From Acidobacteriota bacterium (lineage in GTDB: Bacteria > Acidobacteriota > Blastocatellia > Pyrinomonadales > Pyrinomonadaceae), in assembly GCA_019242475.1 (NCBI GenBank), contig JAFAVK010000127.1, positions 1 through 64,000 of the forward strand: a stretch of 64,000 nt of DNA, written 5' to 3'. A program made the position numbers and the translations under genes. How positions within the stretch are numbered: position 1 is the stretch's first letter; the number at the start of each line of letters is the position of its first letter. The notes beneath the pieces are model-generated. The model ran no database searches, was not told the DNA's origin, and saw only the letters and a list, made by a program, of their open reading frames with translations. Shown piece after piece: positions 44,983 through 53,974 of this stretch.

Positions 44983-46317
44983 ATGCCCCTTCCGATTCGA
45001 AACCTGCTCGTCGTCATCCTCCTGCTCGCCGCGCTCGGCGCGCAGGCGACGCCGCGGGTAGTTCAAAGAGAGACGGCACGGCCGCGCGTCTACGCGCTGA
45101 CGCGCGCGGACGACGCCCTCCTCGAAGACATCTCGCGCCGCGCCTTCCGGTACTTCCTCGAACAAGCCGACCCGCAGACGGGGCTCGTGCGCGACCGCGC
45201 CCGCACCGACGGCTCGCCCATCGCCAGCGAGACCGGCCGGGACGTGGCGAGCATCGCCGCGACCGGCTTCGGCCTCACGGCGCTGTGCGTCGCGGCCGAG
45301 CGGCGCTGGGTCGCGCCCGAAGAGGCGCGCGGCCGCGTGCGCGCGACCCTCCGCTTCTTCGACGAACGCGCGTACCAGAATCACGGCTGGTTCTACCACT
45401 GGATGAACCTGCGCACGGGGGAGAGGGCCTGGCGGAGCGAGGTCTCTTCAATAGACACGGCGCTGCTGCTCGGGGGCGTGCTCACCGCGCGCCAGTGCTT
45501 CCGCGAAGACGCGGAGGTCGTGCGCCTCGCCACGCGGATTTACGAGCGGGTTGACTTCCAATGGATGCTCAACGGCCACCCGACGCTCCTCTCGCACGGC
45601 TGGTATCCCGAGAGGGGTTTCATCCCGAACCGCTGGCGCGACTACAGCGAGCAGTTGATGCTCATCCTGCTCGCCGTCGGCTCGCCCACGCACCCCGTCA
45701 CGCCGGCCGCGTGGCGCGCGTGGGAGCGGAAGTGGATTACGTACGCGGGCTACCATTACCTCAACGCGCACCCGCCGCTCTTCATCCACCAGTATTCGCA
45801 AGCCTGGGTTGACTTCCGCGGGCGGCGCGAGGGCTGGTACCCCTTCGTCAACTACTTCGAGAATTCGGTGAAGGCGACGCGCGCGCACCGTCAGTTCTGC
45901 ATCGACCTCTCGAAGGAGTTTCCCGCCTACGGGCCGGACGTGTGGGGCGTCTCGGCCTCGGACTCTGCGCAGGGCTACGTCGCGTGGGGCGGGCCGCCGC
46001 GCGACCCCGCGATAGACGGGACGGTCGTGCCTTACGCCGCGGCCGGCTCGCTCGCCTTCACGCCCGACATCTCGCTCGCGGCGCTGCGCGCTTTGAAGGA
46101 GAAGTACGGCGAGAAGACTTACGGCCGCTACGGCTTCGCCGACGCCTTCAACCCGAACACGGGCTGGGTGGACACCGACGTGATCGGCATCGACCAGGGC
46201 ATCACGCTCCTCGCCGCCGAGAACCTCCGCGGCGGCCTCGTCTGGCGCCACTTCATGACGAACGCGGAGGTCACGCGCGCCCTCGACCTCGTCGGCCTCC
46301 GCAAGCGAAAGAATTAA
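44983..46317 (+). CDS. Secreted glycoamylase-domain protein (GH144-like, beta-1,2-glucanase family)
   Basis: 444 residues. A signal peptide (ending ALGAQA) is followed by an (alpha/alpha)6-barrel glycoamylase domain: EDISRRAFRYFLEQADPQTGLV near the start, SSIDTALLLGG, FIHQYSQAWVDFRG, WGVSASDSAQGYVAWGGPP and the end FNPNTGWVDTDVIGIDQGI. This pattern matches the domain of GH144 endo-beta-1,2-glucanases, although many members are untested. It probably acts in the periplasm or outside. It is the only enzyme here that suggests a beta-glucan; the others are alpha-glucan enzymes. The gene ends directly in the following inverted repeat. Confidence 0.85.
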   Translation: MPLPIRNLLVVILLLAALGAQATPRVVQRETARPRVYALTRADDALLEDISRRAFRYFLEQADPQTGLVRDRARTDGSPIASETGRDVASIAATGFGLTALCVAAERRWVAPEEARGRVRATLRFFDERAYQNHGWFYHWMNLRTGERAWRSEVSSIDTALLLGGVLTARQCFREDAEVVRLATRIYERVDFQWMLNGHPTLLSHGWYPERGFIPNRWRDYSEQLMLILLAVGSPTHPVTPAAWRAWERKWITYAGYHYLNAHPPLFIHQYSQAWVDFRGRREGWYPFVNYFENSVKATRAHRQFCIDLSKEFPAYGPDVWGVSASDSAQGYVAWGGPPRDPAIDGTVVPYAAAGSLAFTPDISLAALRALKEKYGEKTYGRYGFADAFNPNTGWVDTDVIGIDQGITLLAAENLRGGLVWRHFMTNAEVTRALDLVGLRKRKN

Positions 46318-46395
46318 ACACGGAGACACGGAGACGCAGCTTCTTGAGCTATACGCTTCAAGCTGTGTCTCCGCGTCTCCGCGTCTCCGTGTTAA
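46314..46395. repeat. Octamer-based inverted repeat (ACACGGAG type); arms differ by one unit
   Basis: The left arm (46314-46344) has two ACACGGAG units then ACGCAGCTT; the right arm (46357-46395) carries the complement with one extra ACGCGGAG unit. It lies between the convergent GH144-type and amylase genes and contains the stop codon of the former. Confidence 0.9.
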
Positions 46396-46410
46396 GAAGA
46401 AGGAGGCGGC

Positions 46411-47841
46411 TCACCTCTGCCTTCTAAAAATTCGGTAGCCCCAGGCGTCGAGCGAGAGGGCGGGCAGCGTGACGGCGCGTGTGCGCGCGGCGCGTTCGGC
46501 GTCCGACGCGTCGGGCTTGAGCGGCTCGCGCGTGTCGGGCGTGATCTCTGTGAAGGCTGGGCCGGCCGTCCCCTCGACGGTGCCTTCGAAGGGGCGGTTC
46601 GAGAAGTTGATGGCGACGAGCACGTCCTCCGCCCCCTGGCGGCGCGCGAAGGTGACGACGCGCGACTCGTCGGAGTTGCGCAGCCACTCGACGCGGCCTT
46701 GGGTGAGGGCCGGGCTGCCCTTGCGCAGCGCGATCATCTGCCGGTAGAAGCGCGGGAACTCGGGCCGCCGCTTCTCGATGGGCCAGAAGACCGGCAGCTT
46801 GTAGAAGAGCGCCGGGTCGCCCGACTCGGTCGTGTCGCCGACCTCCATGCCGTTGTAGAGCATCGGCACGCCGTCGAGCGTCAGCATCAGGGCCGAAGCC
46901 GCCAGCGCCCCGCCCTCGCCGAAGCGCGCGAGCGCGCGCCGCTCGTCGTGGTTGTCCGAGAAGCGCATCCGCAGAGCGCCGCGCGGGTACTTCGCCTCGT
47001 CCGCCTCCCACGTCCGCCGGAAGGCCGTCGCGGGCTGGCGGCCGAACATCACGTCGTTGAGCGTGCCGTGCAAAGGCCACGAATAATCCAGGTCGAAGGC
47101 GCGCACCAGCAGCTCGGGCTTGTCCGACTCCGCGAGCATGACGATGTCGGGCTTGACCTTGTCCAGTTCCGCGCGTGCCTGCTCCCAGAAGTCGGTCGGC
47201 ACCTCCCCCGCCACGTCGCAGCGGAAGCCGTCCAGGTCGAAGTCGCGCAGCCAGAACTTCAGCATGTCGATCATGTAGCGGCGGAGCTGCGGGTTGTCGT
47301 AGTTCAGCTCGGCCACGTCCGACCAGTCGTGCGGGTAGGTGATCTTCCCCGCGGCGTCGCGGACGTAGAACGCTGGCGTCTTCATCATCACGCTGTCCCA
47401 CGAGGTGTGGTTGGCGACGATGTCGATGATGACCTTCAACCCGCGCCGGTGCGCCTCGGCGACGAGCCGCTTCAAGTCGGCCGCCGTCCCGTAGTCGGGG
47501 TTGACGGCGTAGTAGTCGCGCACGGCGTAAGGGCTCCCGACGGGGCCTTTCTTCTTCTCCTGCCCGATGGGGTGGACGGGCATCAGCCAGAGGATGTTGA
47601 CGCCCAGCTCCTTCAGGCGGTCGAGCTGCGCCGTGACGCCCGCGAAGTTCCCCGCCTCGGAGAACTGCCGCGGGTAGATTTCGTAGATGACGCCGCCGCG
47701 CACCCACGCGGGCGCGGTCGAGCGCGCCGGCTCCTTCGAAACGTCCCCCTGCCGCCGCGCCTGCGCGGGCGCGAACGTCAGCAAGACGAAGAGCGCCGCG
47801 ACGACGGCGCAGACGCTCACACGACTCTGCCTGTTTCTCAT
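46411..47841 (-). CDS. Secreted GH13 alpha-amylase-family enzyme
   Basis: 476 residues from the ATG at 47841, which gives a normal signal peptide (MRNRQSRVSVCAVVAALF...APAQA); an ATG at 47856 is possible. The four GH13 regions are DIVANHTS (I), GFRCDVA (II, nucleophile Asp), MLAESDKPEL (III, acid/base Glu) and FSDNHDE (IV, third Asp). The C-terminal beta-domain ends GYRIF. It degrades starch-like alpha-glucans outside the cytoplasm. It is the last gene of the alpha-glucan gene run that starts at malQ, though a direct 15-bp repeat separates it from the NTR-like gene. Confidence 0.94.
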   Translation of the reverse strand: MRNRQSRVSVCAVVAALFVLLTFAPAQARRQGDVSKEPARSTAPAWVRGGVIYEIYPRQFSEAGNFAGVTAQLDRLKELGVNILWLMPVHPIGQEKKKGPVGSPYAVRDYYAVNPDYGTAADLKRLVAEAHRRGLKVIIDIVANHTSWDSVMMKTPAFYVRDAAGKITYPHDWSDVAELNYDNPQLRRYMIDMLKFWLRDFDLDGFRCDVAGEVPTDFWEQARAELDKVKPDIVMLAESDKPELLVRAFDLDYSWPLHGTLNDVMFGRQPATAFRRTWEADEAKYPRGALRMRFSDNHDERRALARFGEGGALAASALMLTLDGVPMLYNGMEVGDTTESGDPALFYKLPVFWPIEKRRPEFPRFYRQMIALRKGSPALTQGRVEWLRNSDESRVVTFARRQGAEDVLVAINFSNRPFEGTVEGTAGPAFTEITPDTREPLKPDASDAERAARTRAVTLPALSLDAWGYRIFRRQR

Positions 47842-47855
47842 AAGCCCGGCCCGCA

Positions 47856-47885
47856 TTAAAAACTGAAAACTTAAAAACTGAAAAC
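47856..47885. repeat. 15-bp direct repeat (TTAAAAACTGAAAAC x 2)
   Basis: Two identical 15-bp copies lie head to tail (47856-47870, 47871-47885), themselves made of 7-8-bp units. This is the only element of the set with no inverted partner. It sits between the NTR-like gene and the downstream amylase gene. Confidence 0.85.
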
Positions 47886-47890
47886 CCTTC

Positions 47891-49270
47891 TCACCTGAGC
47901 TTCGTGATGACGATTTTGAGCGGCGCGCCCGCGGCGTCCGCCGAGACCCGCAACGGCTCCGAGCGCTCCATCGGCCCGTCGCGCCGGAAGTCGCCGACGA
48001 ACTGCCGGTTGCTGCTGGCGGAGACGCGGAAGGTCTGGCCCTGGTGGCACTTGATCTGGAAGCGCCCCTGCTCGTCGGCCTGCACGGAGTTATCCATGCC
48101 GGGGTCTTGGTAGGTCACGTCCCTGAAGCCGACGTAGGCGTGCGCGACGGGGCTGCCGTCCTGCCAGACGACGACGCCGTTGACGGCGCACTCGGCGCGC
48201 GGCGAAGGGACGACGATGTCCCGATCCTTCAAGCTCTCGCCCGCGCCCAGGGTCACGACCTCCGCCCGCGACGCCTCGGCGACGCCGGGGTAGAAGGTGC
48301 GCGGGTAGGAGTCGGTCGGGTCGCCCGCCTGCGGGTAGCGCACGAGGTTGACGGCGAGCACGTAGCGGCCGGGCGCGACGCCCTTGAAGGAGTAACGCCC
48401 CTCCTCGTCGGTGCGCTCGTAGAGCCCCCAGCCGTGCTGCGGGTCGGGGTCTTCGGCGTCGGCGAGCGTGACGAGGATGCCCGCGGCGGCGCGCCCTTCC
48501 GTATCCGCGACGCGCCCCGCGACGCGGCCGTTGTCCCTGACGTTGTAGACGACGGAGGCGCAGCCGCGGTCGGCGACCGTCACCTCCGTCTCCTCTTTGT
48601 ACGTCATCAGCTCCTCGGGCAGCAGGAGCTTAACCTTGTACGTGCCGGGCGTGAGCCCCGAGAGGCTCACGCGCCCCTCTGCGTCCGTCCTGACCTCGCG
48701 CCGCTCGCCCCCGCCCTCGACGGACAGCCGCGCGTCGCGCAGCCCGCCCCCGGGTTTCGAGTCGCCCTCCTTCACGCTCCGCAGTTCGCGGTTGACCGCG
48801 ATGTTGATCGAGACGCCCGCCCCGTGCGCGGGGAGGTTGCGCAGGTATTCGAGGTCTTCGGCCGCCTCCGAGACGGCCGCCGTGCGCGTGCAGATGTTCG
48901 TCGAAGGCGGCTTGCCCTCGCCCCCGCCGTAGGCGTAGACGAGGTAGGTCTCGCCCTTCGAGAAGTGGAAGCCGCAGTCGCCTCCGCCCTGCCCCGTCGC
49001 CACCTCGAACTCCGTGGATTCGACGCCGAGGAAAGGCTGCAAGACCGCGAACCTGTAGACGTTGCGCTCCCAGGCGTCTTCGCCCTTCTCGCCGGGCTTC
49101 GGCTGCGTCGTCCGCATGCCGGTCACGGTGCCGACGAAGACGGCGGAGGCGCTGCCGAACTCGGCGCACGGCGACTTCGACCCCGCGCACGAGCAGGCGT
49201 CGGCGCGCCCGGCCGAGGCCAGCAGGAGGAGCAGGCACCCGAGGGTTAACAGCAGACTTCGGCGATTCAC
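47891..49270 (-). CDS. Secreted NTR/TIMP-like and carboxypeptidase-regulatory protein
   Basis: 459 residues. A signal peptide (MNRRSLLLTLGCLLLLLASA) is followed by ACSCAGSKSPCAEFGSASAVFVGTV, which resembles the N-terminus of netrin/TIMP-like (NTR) domains with a CxC start; further Cys near 100 and 127. Three carboxypeptidase-regulatory/prealbumin-like beta-sandwiches follow (about 170-230, 240-330, 345-445: GRVSLSGLTPGTYKVKLLLPE; GRYSFKGVAPGRYVLAVN; GRFQIKCHQGQTF). No enzyme site was seen. It probably binds other surface proteins or glycans. It is 12 bp downstream of the MFS transporter gene. Confidence 0.82.
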   Translation of the reverse strand: MNRRSLLLTLGCLLLLLASAGRADACSCAGSKSPCAEFGSASAVFVGTVTGMRTTQPKPGEKGEDAWERNVYRFAVLQPFLGVESTEFEVATGQGGGDCGFHFSKGETYLVYAYGGGEGKPPSTNICTRTAAVSEAAEDLEYLRNLPAHGAGVSINIAVNRELRSVKEGDSKPGGGLRDARLSVEGGGERREVRTDAEGRVSLSGLTPGTYKVKLLLPEELMTYKEETEVTVADRGCASVVYNVRDNGRVAGRVADTEGRAAAGILVTLADAEDPDPQHGWGLYERTDEEGRYSFKGVAPGRYVLAVNLVRYPQAGDPTDSYPRTFYPGVAEASRAEVVTLGAGESLKDRDIVVPSPRAECAVNGVVVWQDGSPVAHAYVGFRDVTYQDPGMDNSVQADEQGRFQIKCHQGQTFRVSASSNRQFVGDFRRDGPMERSEPLRVSADAAGAPLKIVITKLR

Positions 49271-49282
49271 GGCGGCGACTCC

Positions 49283-50722
49283 TTAGTTCTTTTCGTCCAC
49301 GAGCCCCGTGCTCGGGACGGGCTGCGCGCTGCCCTGCGTCGTGAGCGGCGCGTGTTCGTCGCCGCGGATGACCGAGCGTTCGGGCACGCGGTCGGCCACG
49401 TCGCGGACGAGCGAGACGCAGAGGGCCGCGAGCAGGAGGAAGACGCCGCCCGCCATCACCACGTAGAGCGGCGCGTTCGGGTTGTCGGCGCCGAAGAGGG
49501 CGCGGATGGCCGGGCCGAAGGCGAACGAGGCGACGATCTCGGGCGTGACGATGAAGAAGTTGAAGACGCCCATGTAGACGCCCATCCGCGCGGGCGGCAG
49601 CGCGCCGGCGAGGATCGCGTACGGCATCGAGAGGATGGACGCCCACGCGACGCCGACGCCGACCATCGTCAGCAGCAGGAGGTTCTTGTCCTGTATGAAG
49701 TAGGTTGACATCAGCCCGGCCGCGCCGCACAGCAGCGCGACGGTGTGGACGGTCTTGCGGCTCGTCGCCCTGGCGAGCGGCGGCAGCAGGAAGGCGACGG
49801 CGAAGCAGACGATGGAGTAGACGGCGAAGGCGTTGCCGCCCCACGCCTGCCCGTCGGTGAAGCGCGGGTCTTTCTCGCTCGACGCGCCGAAGACGTGGTA
49901 GGAGGTCATCAGCCCGAAGAACATCCACATGCAGAAGAGGCCGAGCCACGTGAAGAACTGGACGACCGCCAGCTGCTTCATCGTCGCGGGCATCTCGCGG
50001 ATGGCCGAGGCGACCTCAGCGAGGAGGGACTTGATCGTCGCCAGCAGCCCGCTGTGCGCGCGCCGCATCCGCTCGAACGCCGCCATGTCTTCGGGCGGGT
50101 ACTCCTTCGACGTGAAGACCGTCCAGAGCACGCAGAGCAGGAAGGCGACCGCGCCGATCTTGAAGGCGTAGTTGATGCTCGTCGGGATGGCGTGCTGGGC
50201 GGCGTTCGCGGTCGGCGCGTCCACGCCCGCGCGGCGGAAGACGTAGGGCAGGACGTTGGCGAGCGTCTGGCCGATGCCGATGAAGAAGGACTGCATGACG
50301 AAGCCGGCCGTGCGCTGATCCGTGTTGAGCTTGTCGGCGACGAAGGCGCGGAACGGCTCCATCGAGACGTTGATCGAGGCGTCGAGAATCCACAGGAGCC
50401 CCGCGGCCATCCAGAGCAGGCCCGAGTCAGGCATGAAGAAGAGCGCGACGCTGGCGAGGATGGCGCCCGTCAGGAAGTACGGCCGGCGGCGGCCCAGGCG
50501 GTTCCACGTCCGGTCGCTCATCGAGCCGATGACCGGCTGGACGAGCAGCCCGGTCACCGGCCCGGCGAGCCAGAGTATCGGCACCTCCTCGGGCTTGGCG
50601 CCGAGGTATGTGTAGATGCCGCTCATGTTGGCGAGCTGCAACCCCCAACCGAACTGGATGCCCATGAACCCGAAACTCATGTTCCAGATCTGCCAGAAGC
50701 TCAGGCGCGGTTTCTCGGCCAT
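49283..50722 (-). CDS. MFS sugar transporter (SLC45/maltose-type symporter)
   Basis: 479 residues from the ATG at 50722, which has GAGGAG upstream; longer frames further upstream are antisense artefacts. Twelve hydrophobic helices are visible. The N-terminal motif [20 protein letters not shown] and loop [19 protein letters not shown] are typical of SLC45-like alpha-glucoside/sucrose proton symporters. A second MFS-like loop lies after helix 8. It imports maltose-like sugars produced by the secreted GH13 enzymes for use by MalQ. It is encoded 17 bp downstream of the SDR gene in the same operon. Confidence 0.9.
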   Translation of the reverse strand: MAEKPRLSFWQIWNMSFGFMGIQFGWGLQLANMSGIYTYLGAKPEEVPILWLAGPVTGLLVQPVIGSMSDRTWNRLGRRRPYFLTGAILASVALFFMPDSGLLWMAAGLLWILDASINVSMEPFRAFVADKLNTDQRTAGFVMQSFFIGIGQTLANVLPYVFRRAGVDAPTANAAQHAIPTSINYAFKIGAVAFLLCVLWTVFTSKEYPPEDMAAFERMRRAHSGLLATIKSLLAEVASAIREMPATMKQLAVVQFFTWLGLFCMWMFFGLMTSYHVFGASSEKDPRFTDGQAWGGNAFAVYSIVCFAVAFLLPPLARATSRKTVHTVALLCGAAGLMSTYFIQDKNLLLLTMVGVGVAWASILSMPYAILAGALPPARMGVYMGVFNFFIVTPEIVASFAFGPAIRALFGADNPNAPLYVVMAGGVFLLLAALCVSLVRDVADRVPERSVIRGDEHAPLTTQGSAQPVPSTGLVDEKN

Positions 50723-50739
50723 GCGTCTCTCCTCAAGGT

Positions 50740-51465
50740 TTATCTCGCGTAGATGTTGATGTCTTCGAGCACGACGTTGCGGTCGAGCGAGAGCGCGTAC
50801 ATCAGGGTCTTCGCCATGTTCGAGACGTGGACGAAGCCGGGGCGGGGCTCGGCGTCCGCGCCGGTGTGCTCCACGTCCACGAGGCCGGGGCAGAAGTTGA
50901 AGACGCGGACGTTGGCGCCCGTCTTCCGCACGTGGTCGCGGACGGACTCGGCGAAGCCGAGCAGGCCCCACTTCGAGGCGCAGTACGAGGGCACGTCCGC
51001 GTAGCCGTGTTTGCCCGCCTGCGAAGAGACGTTGACGATGTCTCCGAACTCGCGCGCCGCCATGCCGGGCAGGGCCGCGCGGACGAGCCACATCGCGCCC
51101 TTCAGGTTCGTCGTCAAGACCGTCTCCCAGCCCTCTTCCGTTATCTCCTCGACCGTCTCCGGCACGGCCAGCCCCGAGTTGTTGACGAGCACGTCGAGCG
51201 AGCCGAAGCGTTCGGTGACGTGACCGACCAGCGCCTCGCACTGCCCTCGCTCGCGCACGTCGAAGGCGTAAGTGAACACGCGCTCACTTCCCACGCGTTC
51301 GTTAATCTCGGCCGCCGCCGTCTCAAGCGCGTCGCGGCGGCGCGAGGCGATGAAGACGCGCGCGCCCGCCGCAGTCAACGCTTCGGCGAACGCGCGGCCG
51401 ATGCCCGTGCCGCCGCCGGTGACGAGTGCGACCTGTTCGGAGAAGGGCTTCGTCTTCAACGTCAT
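50740..51465 (-). CDS. Short-chain dehydrogenase in the alpha-glucan operon
   Basis: 241 residues. A classical SDR: nucleotide motif TGGGTGIGRAF (16-26), NNSGLAVP (about 92), catalytic Ser in VNVSSQAG and YCASK (about 161). A likely substrate is a sugar or sugar alcohol, inferred only from the operon (for example glucose oxidation); no specific motif decides. The ATG overlaps the end of the GH13 gene by 4 bases (ATGA), a sign of translational coupling. Confidence 0.92.
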   Translation of the reverse strand: MTLKTKPFSEQVALVTGGGTGIGRAFAEALTAAGARVFIASRRRDALETAAAEINERVGSERVFTYAFDVRERGQCEALVGHVTERFGSLDVLVNNSGLAVPETVEEITEEGWETVLTTNLKGAMWLVRAALPGMAAREFGDIVNVSSQAGKHGYADVPSYCASKWGLLGFAESVRDHVRKTGANVRVFNFCPGLVDVEHTGADAEPRPGFVHVSNMAKTLMYALSLDRNVVLEDINIYAR

Positions 51466-53441
51466 TGCGCGGCTCCCCTCCGCATCCCCTCGACGCTCAC
51501 AGACGGCGGCGTGTTGCCCGTCGTGGCGAAGAGACTCGCCGAGCGCGCGGGCAAAGTCACCTTCACGCGCCCGCCCGCGACGCGCGTCGCGCCGCCTATT
51601 ACGCCGAGCCTGTCCGTGAGGTTGTACGCGTCGGGCACCCCGGCCGCGCTCACGTCGAACTCGAAGGTCGCGGCCCTGGTGTCGTTGTTGATGGCGACGA
51701 CGACGGCCTCGCCGCCGAGCACGCGCGCGTAGGCCGTCTGCTGCTCCTCGTCGTAGAGCTGAACCAGCGAGCCGCGCCGCAACGCCGGAAGTTCGGCACG
51801 CAGCTTCGTCAGGCGCTTGACGTGCTCGAACACGTCGTTCTCGACGGCGGTGCGCCCCGCTTTCGTGAAGGCGTTGCGCGCATCATTGGGGAAGCCGCCG
51901 GGGAAGTCGCGGCGGTTGTCCGGGTCGCCGCCGCCGGGCATGGCGAGTTCGTCGCCGTAGTAGAGGAGGGGCGTCCCGCGCGTCGTCAACAGGAAAGTCT
52001 GGGCGAGCTTCAAGCCCTCGACGGTCGCGCCCTGCTCGTTCATGAAGCGCTGCATGTCGTGGACGCCGATGAAGGGCACGAGCGTTTCGGGGTGCGGGTA
52101 GAGGTAGTCGTGCGCGAGCACCTGTTGGAGCTTCCGCACCGGCTCGCCCTTGGCGAAGGCGTCGCGGATGGCGTAGTGGAGCGCGAAGTCGTAGACGGTA
52201 TCTATCCCTGTGTCGATGCCGTCGCGTCCGACCCTCCCGCGCTGGAAGTACGAGAGCAGCGCGGGGTCGCCGTCGAACAGCTCGCCGAGGATGTTCACGC
52301 TCGGGTACTCGGCGTGGATGGCGGCCGACCAGTCGCGCCAGAAGCGGCGCGGGACGTGCGGCAGGGTGTCCATCCTGACCGCGTCGAAGCCGACGGTGCC
52401 GAGCCACCAGAGCGTATTCTGGATGAGGTAGCGGCGCACCTCCTCGTCGTCCTGGTTGAGGTCGGGCAGGATGTCGATGAACCACCCTTCGAGGTTGCGC
52501 CGCCGCGTCTCTTCGGAGGCGTGCGGATCCATCGTCGTCCACTTCTGCCAGTTGTTCGAGAGGTGGTTATCGACCGTGCCGTAGAACCAGGTCGGCGTCG
52601 GCCGGTCGTTGACCCAGGGGTGGTAAGGGCTCGTGTGGTTGGCGATCTGGTCTTGAATGACTTTAATGCCGAGCGCGTGCGCCTTCTCGACTAACTCTTT
52701 GAGCTTCTGCATCGAGCCGTAATGCTCCTCGACGCCGTAGAAGTCTATCGCGCCGTAGCCGTGGTAGGCGGTCGTCGGGCGCCTCGGGCCGCCTTCGGTC
52801 TCGGGGTACATCTCCTTCTCGTCGGGCCGGTCGGTGTTGTCGTAGACGGGGTTGATCCAGACGGCCGTGACGCCCAGCTCTTTGAGGTAGGGCAGGTGGT
52901 CGATGATGCCCTGGAAGTCGCCGCCGTGGTAGTAGCGCCCCTTCGAGCGGTCGTAGAGGCCGGGCGACTTCGCGGGGTCGTTGTTCGAGCGGTCGCCGTC
53001 GGCGAAGCGGTCGGGCATGATGAAGTAGATCACGTCGTCGGGCGTGAAGCCTTGAAAGCGCCCGGCGCGCGGGAGCGGCTCGGAGATAGCGAAGTCTGCT
53101 TCTGCCGTCCCCGCCGCGGTGCTCACCCTCAACTGCCGTCTGCCGGGGCGCGCGTCTTTGTCGATGAACACGTCAACGAAGGCGTACGTGCCCGCGTCGT
53201 TGACGCGCACGAGCCCCGTCCTGATTCCCTGCCCCATCGCCTCGACCCGCGCGCCGCCGAGGTTCTGCCCGCGCAGCATGACGCGCACGGGGTTGACGGA
53301 ATGGCCCGCCCACCAGTCCGGCGGCTCGACCTTCGAGACCGCGGGCGCCTGCGCCGCGCAAGTCACGGCGGCGGCCGCAATCAGACAGAGGGCCGCGGCG
53401 GCGCGGCGCAGGCCGGATTCGAAGTTTGCCATGCGTCTCAT
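51462..53441 (-). CDS. Secreted GH13 enzyme with cyclomaltodextrinase-type N-domain
   Basis: 659 residues. A signal peptide (about 1-32) precedes an Ig-like N-domain (SKVEPPDWWAGHSVNPVRV, about 33-115) and the GH13 barrel: DQIANH (I), FDAVRMDTLPH (II, nucleophile Asp), LGELFDGDP (III, Glu) and FIGVHDMQRF (IV; Val-His-Asp in place of the usual Asn-His-Asp). A C-terminal beta-domain follows. It is probably a periplasmic cyclomaltodextrinase or neopullulanase. The start overlaps the end of the signal-peptidase-like gene by 4 bases (ATGA). A clear paralogue lies at 56981-58885. Confidence 0.93.
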   Translation of the reverse strand: MRRMANFESGLRRAAAALCLIAAAAVTCAAQAPAVSKVEPPDWWAGHSVNPVRVMLRGQNLGGARVEAMGQGIRTGLVRVNDAGTYAFVDVFIDKDARPGRRQLRVSTAAGTAEADFAISEPLPRAGRFQGFTPDDVIYFIMPDRFADGDRSNNDPAKSPGLYDRSKGRYYHGGDFQGIIDHLPYLKELGVTAVWINPVYDNTDRPDEKEMYPETEGGPRRPTTAYHGYGAIDFYGVEEHYGSMQKLKELVEKAHALGIKVIQDQIANHTSPYHPWVNDRPTPTWFYGTVDNHLSNNWQKWTTMDPHASEETRRRNLEGWFIDILPDLNQDDEEVRRYLIQNTLWWLGTVGFDAVRMDTLPHVPRRFWRDWSAAIHAEYPSVNILGELFDGDPALLSYFQRGRVGRDGIDTGIDTVYDFALHYAIRDAFAKGEPVRKLQQVLAHDYLYPHPETLVPFIGVHDMQRFMNEQGATVEGLKLAQTFLLTTRGTPLLYYGDELAMPGGGDPDNRRDFPGGFPNDARNAFTKAGRTAVENDVFEHVKRLTKLRAELPALRRGSLVQLYDEEQQTAYARVLGGEAVVVAINNDTRAATFEFDVSAAGVPDAYNLTDRLGVIGGATRVAGGRVKVTLPARSASLFATTGNTPPSVSVEGMRRGAAQ

Positions 53442-53974
53442 TGCGGGATGATTTCGACGACTTTAAGGACGGCCGTGTCTTTCAGCGTGGGCCGCGGCCA
53501 GAACCTGCTGTCGTAACTGTTGCGGCGGTTGTCGCCCATCAGGAAGAGTTCGCCCTCGGGAATGGTCAAAGGGCCGTAGTGCTCGCTCGCGTCCGGCCGG
53601 ACGGTGGCGAACGGCTCTTCGAGCGGCTGCCCGTTGACGTAGACCGCGCCGCCGCTGACCTCCAAGGTCTCCCCGCCGAGCCCGACGACCCTCTGGACGT
53701 AGACGGAATTCCTGTCATTCCCCGACCCGTCGGGCACGTTCTCGGGCAGCGGCCGGAAGATGACCACGTCGAAGCGGCCGACGGGTCTGTCGATGTAGTA
53801 GGTGGCGTCCACGGCGATGCCGTCTCCCGGCTTGAGGGTGGGCGACATGCCTTCGGTCGTCACCTTCAAAACCTTGTGTGTGAACGCGCGGTAGATGCCG
53901 CCCGCCGCGCCGCAGCCGCCGGCCGCGGCGGCCAGCGTCAGGACGAGCAACGTTGTCGCGCCGCGCCGTCTCAT
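53438..53974 (-). CDS. Signal peptidase I-like lipoprotein, catalytic lysine replaced by glutamine
   Basis: 178 residues from the ATG at 53974, which overlaps the malQ stop (ATGA). The signal sequence ends AAGGCGAAGG, so it is a possible lipoprotein rather than a normal one- or two-helix SPase. The S26 fold is clear: catalytic-serine box TEGMSPTLKPGD, and box E GDNRRNSYDSRFWP. However, the general-base lysine of the K-R motif is replaced: the sequence reads YVQRVVGLGGE, codon CAG, where active enzymes have Y-[IV]-K-R. It may therefore be inactive or use another base. It is the second gene of the alpha-glucan operon, between malQ and a secreted GH13. Confidence 0.85.
   Translation of the reverse strand: MRRRGATTLLVLTLAAAAGGCGAAGGIYRAFTHKVLKVTTEGMSPTLKPGDGIAVDATYYIDRPVGRFDVVIFRPLPENVPDGSGNDRNSVYVQRVVGLGGETLEVSGGAVYVNGQPLEEPFATVRPDASEHYGPLTIPEGELFLMGDNRRNSYDSRFWPRPTLKDTAVLKVVEIIPQ

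Noticed and set aside
16704-47885. Insertion-sequence ends or RAYT-linked REP elements
   Set aside because: No transposase or RAYT-like gene is in the window, and no target-site duplications are visible around the repeats; a RAYT elsewhere in the genome cannot be excluded.
50723-51241. N-terminal extension of the MFS transporter
   Set aside because: It is antisense-frame sequence under the SDR gene; the ATG at 50722 has a ribosome site and begins the family's conserved N-terminus.
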